A DNA stretch of 7,573 nt from SAR202 cluster bacterium. Its GTDB lineage: Bacteria > Chloroflexota > Dehalococcoidia > Lucifugimonadales > UBA3495. The stretch is taken from positions 1-7,573 of the forward strand of contig VFHF01000251.1 of the NCBI GenBank assembly GCA_009392095.1. The letters are read 5' to 3'. The notes under the pieces are model-generated. The model was not told the origin of the DNA and searched no databases. It saw only the letters and a program-made list of their open reading frames with translations. The position numbers and the translations under genes are program-made. Of this stretch, positions 5,973-7,573 are shown one piece after another. Every line of letters begins with the position of its first letter. The first letter of the stretch is position 1.

Positions 5973-6005
5973 AAAAAGGCGTCCCAATAATTGGGACGCC
6001 TTTTT
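5973..6005. terminator. Strong bidirectional terminator between CDGSH pair and amino-acid dehydrogenase gene
   Basis: A perfect 15-bp stem: AAAAAGGCGTCCCAA (5973-5987) pairs with 5991-6005 around a three-base loop TAA. The A- and T-runs at the two ends supply U-tracts on both strands: TTTTTCTTTT on the plus strand and TTTTTTG on the minus strand. It lies 24 bases past the second CDGSH stop codon and 20 bases past the dehydrogenase stop codon, so it should end both convergent transcripts. Confidence 0.93.
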
Positions 6006-6025
6006 CTTTTCGAGATATCGCGCAG

Positions 6026-7096
6026 CTAATTTGCGCGGTAGACCCGGCGGATGCCTCGCACCGACTTTAACCGGTCCTCAGCCAAACGGTCCGCCGCCTT
6101 GGCGGTGGGAATCTCTTCACTCTTGGATCTGGCGATCACTCGTTCTGTGATTTCGTAGATTCTTTCGGTCTTTTCCCTGGCCCGCTCCAAGTTGTACTCC
6201 CGGCCGATCTCAGCCTCAGCGTTGATGATGCCACCGGCATTCACTATGTAATCTGGCGCGTACACGACCCCCAGCCGGTGTAGCTCGTCGCCGTCTTTGT
6301 CGGACAACAACTGATTGTTGGCGCCACCGGCCACCACCTTGCACTTCAACTGCGGGATAGTGTCTGGGTTGATCACCCCGCCAAGGGCGCACGGCGCGAA
6401 TATGTCGCAGTCGACACCATAGATATCGTTGGGCTTGACCACGGTAAGACCCATATCGCGGGCGCGGTCCAGCGCATCGTCAAAAACGTCGGTCACCACT
6501 AAATTTGCGTCTTCTTTCATCAGGTGGTGTGCGGTCTGGGTCGCGACCTTGCCGAATCCCTGAAGGGCCACGGTCTTGCCGGTAAGAGACTCGATGCCCC
6601 AGACTTCTTTGGCGCAAGCCTTCATTCCCATGTAAACGCCCAGCCCGGTCATTACGGAAGTGTCACCGCTCCCCCCGGAGGTGACGGGCAGACCGACCAC
6701 GTAGTCTGTCTCCTGCTGAATGTATTCCATGTCCCGCCCGGTGCTACCGACATCGGTGGTGGTCAGGTAGCGTCCGCCCAGGGTGTCGACGAACCGTCCG
6801 TATGCACGGACGAGGGCTTCTGTTTTGTCGGTGTGGGAGTCAGCGATGATCACGCCTTTTCCGCCGCCGAGGGGAAGGTCGGCCGCCGCTGCTTTATAGG
6901 TCATGGCCCGGGACAACCTGAGCGCGTCCCAGACCGCTTCTTGCTCCGACTTATAGGGCCAAATTCGTGTGCCGCCACAGGCTGGTCCCAGAGTAGTGTC
7001 ATGGATGGCGATGATAGCCTTGAGGCCTGAACCGGCGTCGGAGACCATCACCAATTGCTCGTGGCCCTCGGCCCTCATCTCCTGAAGTAACTCCAA
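6026..7096 (-). CDS. Glu/Leu/Phe/Val dehydrogenase, leucine dehydrogenase-like
   Basis: A 356-residue cytosolic enzyme, close to leucine dehydrogenase length (about 364) and shorter than glutamate dehydrogenases (over 410). It should carry out NAD-linked oxidative deamination of a branched-chain or similar amino acid to the 2-oxo acid and ammonia. The catalytic set is intact and falls at the classic LeuDH numbers: Lys68 in AMTYK, Lys80 in LPLGGGK, Asp115 in TTTDVGS. KAIIAIHDTTLGPACGGTR (26-44) and IFAPCALGGVIN (232-243) are family signatures. The Rossmann domain has GFGKVA (180-185) and Asp203, which suggests NAD over NADP. Cys40 and Thr113-Thr114 stand where LeuDH, as I recall it, has Leu40 and Ala113-Glu114, so substrate preference may differ. 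The start is TTG at 7096, supported by AAAGGAG (7110-7104) seven bases upstream; the next ATG is codon 7 and lacks such a site. It probably feeds branched-chain amino-acid catabolism. Confidence 0.93.
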   Translation of the reverse strand: MELLQEMRAEGHEQLVMVSDAGSGLKAIIAIHDTTLGPACGGTRIWPYKSEQEAVWDALRLSRAMTYKAAAADLPLGGGKGVIIADSHTDKTEALVRAYGRFVDTLGGRYLTTTDVGSTGRDMEYIQQETDYVVGLPVTSGGSGDTSVMTGLGVYMGMKACAKEVWGIESLTGKTVALQGFGKVATQTAHHLMKEDANLVVTDVFDDALDRARDMGLTVVKPNDIYGVDCDIFAPCALGGVINPDTIPQLKCKVVAGGANNQLLSDKDGDELHRLGVVYAPDYIVNAGGIINAEAEIGREYNLERAREKTERIYEITERVIARSKSEEIPTAKAADRLAEDRLKSVRGIRRVYRAN

Positions 7097-7103
7097 CTTC
7101 GGA

Positions 7104-7110
7104 CTCCTTT
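7104..7110 (-). promoter_or_regulatory. Ribosome binding site fixing the TTG start of the dehydrogenase gene
   Basis: AAAGGAG on the minus strand lies seven bases before the TTG at 7096-7094. This near-consensus site at good spacing decides for TTG over the in-frame ATG six codons later. Confidence 0.75.
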
Positions 7111-7246
7111 CCTACCTTACTTAACCGGCCTCTTCAGACTCGGCCAGCAACAACGGTCTCATTAGTAATTGGTATGCGAGATGGTATCGAGGGGATTTCA
7201 GACCTACTACTGGCCAAAGATTTCGGCCGTCCAACCCACCCAATCA

Positions 7247-7252
7247 ATTATA
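7247..7252 (-). promoter_or_regulatory. Possible -10 box for the dehydrogenase gene
   Basis: A consensus TATAAT on the minus strand, about 150 bases before the TTG start. No TTGACA-like hexamer and no TGn extension accompany it, so it is only a weak candidate. Confidence 0.25.
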
Positions 7253-7351
7253 GACCAAGGCACCGGCTATTCCTTTCCGTCGGTAGGTTTGGGCCGGTCA
7301 AATCAGGAGAAGTAAGATTCGAGACCAGTATGAGTGACCGAGATACGATTG

Positions 7352-7379
7352 TTGCCCTTCTCGTCACGGATGCTACAAT
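7352..7379 (+). promoter_or_regulatory. Extended -10 promoter for the peptidyl-prolyl isomerase gene (TTGCCC-16-TACAAT)
   Basis: TTGCCC (7352-7357) is followed after 16 bases by TACAAT (7374-7379), which is directly preceded by TGC (7371-7373), an extended -10 element. Transcription would start near 7386, leaving a leader of about 45 bases that contains the ribosome site GGAGGAA (7420-7426). Confidence 0.6.
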
Positions 7380-7430
7380 CCAACTCGGACGAAATCCTTA
7401 ATAATCACCTAAACCCTTCGGAGGAACCAA

Positions 7431-7573
7431 ATGGCCCAGCAATACTCGGCGCCGCCAGCAATGACGATCGACGAATCCAAGGCCTACACGGCCACGGTAA
7501 AGACTAACCACGGCGATATCGTCATAGAACTCTTCGCGTCCAAAGCGCCGGTAACGGTTAATAACTTCGTGTT
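7431..7573 (+). CDS. Cyclophilin-type peptidyl-prolyl cis-trans isomerase, 3' truncated by window end
   Basis: Only the first 47 codons lie in the window. The reading is MAQQYSAPPAMTIDESKAYT followed by ATVKTNHGDIVIELFASKAP and VTVNNFV. The 'VKTNHGDIVIELFASKAPVTVNNFV' region (about 23-47) is the classic N-terminal strand of small bacterial cyclophilins (TxxGxixieLf...aPktvxNFv). These enzymes speed proline isomerisation during protein folding. The first 20 residues are hydrophilic with no signal peptide or lipobox, so a cytosolic location is likely. The ATG at 7431 has GGAGGAA (7420-7426) four bases upstream and its own promoter. Active-site residues (Arg, Phe, His of the family) lie beyond the window and cannot be checked. 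Confidence 0.92.
   Translation, partial: MAQQYSAPPAMTIDESKAYTATVKTNHGDIVIELFASKAPVTVNNFV

Larger units (their letters stand above)
7097..7430. other. Divergent intergenic region between dehydrogenase and peptidyl-prolyl isomerase genes
   Basis: This 334-base stretch holds control regions for both divergent genes. Near the right end is an extended -10 promoter for the isomerase gene (7352-7379). On the minus strand a perfect TATAAT at 7252-7247 could serve the dehydrogenase gene with a leader of about 145 bases, but no matching -35 is visible. An open frame at 7174-7401 on the plus strand has no ribosome site and no recognisable composition, so I do not call a gene. I see no T-box or other riboswitch consensus in the minus-strand leader. 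Confidence 0.45.

Noticed and set aside
7097..7252. T-box or other riboswitch in the long possible leader of the dehydrogenase gene
   Set aside because: I found no T-box-type conserved stretch (such as AGGGTGG) and no terminator hairpin before the TTG.
7174..7401. Plus-strand open frame of 75 codons in the divergent intergenic region
   Set aside because: No ribosome site, no recognisable motif, and it overlaps the promoter of the isomerase gene.

Overview
The window carries ordinary bacterial chromosomal genes of moderately high GC. It shows no rRNA, tRNA, CRISPR array, transposase or phage gene. The mix of genes suggests a free-living bacterium, plausibly Chloroflexota (Dehalococcoidia/SAR202-like). 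The mix is a MazG, a FmdB-type zinc ribbon with a Gly/Cys tail, a DUF1461/TIGR01906 membrane protein, small CDGSH proteins, a leucine-dehydrogenase-type enzyme and a short cyclophilin. The taxonomic guess is an inference from gene content and no marker gene confirms it.

Layout from left to right. (1) 1-170 is the C-terminal tail of an SppA-like S49 peptidase on the plus strand, with an apparent one-base frameshift near position 87. (2) 314-1138 (minus) is mazG, a house-cleaning NTP pyrophosphohydrolase; a TATAAT box lies so close to its ATG that the transcript may be leaderless. (3) 1261-1992 (plus, divergent from mazG) is a four-TM DUF1461 protein that keeps the two His motifs of the lipoprotein intramolecular transacylase (Lit) family. 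(4) A strong hairpin at 2046-2076 separates it from the convergent FmdB-family gene (2113-2343, minus). (5) Two unrelated major facilitator exporters follow on the plus strand: a 12-TM MFS_3-type carrier (2524-3741, TTG start) and a 14-TM DHA2/EmrB-type carrier (3828-5318, GTG start). (6) Two tandem 68-residue CDGSH [2Fe-2S] proteins (5452-5658 and 5742-5948) are about 72% identical and come from a local duplication. (7) A near-perfect bidirectional terminator (5973-6005) separates them from the convergent leucine-dehydrogenase-like gene (6026-7096, minus, TTG start with a good Shine-Dalgarno). (8) A 334-base divergent intergenic region leads to the start of a cyclophilin-type peptidyl-prolyl isomerase (7431 onward, cut by the window end), preceded by an extended -10 promoter.

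The genes do not form one obvious pathway. They look like short, independently transcribed units with clear punctuation: divergent promoters and convergent hairpins. Themes include nucleotide-pool sanitation, possible lipoprotein remodelling, drug or metabolite export, Fe-S proteins, branched-chain amino-acid oxidation and protein folding. I found no convincing undescribed multi-gene system. The most interesting points are the Lit-like protein, the recent CDGSH duplication with its leader, and the substitutions in the substrate-pocket region of the amino-acid dehydrogenase.
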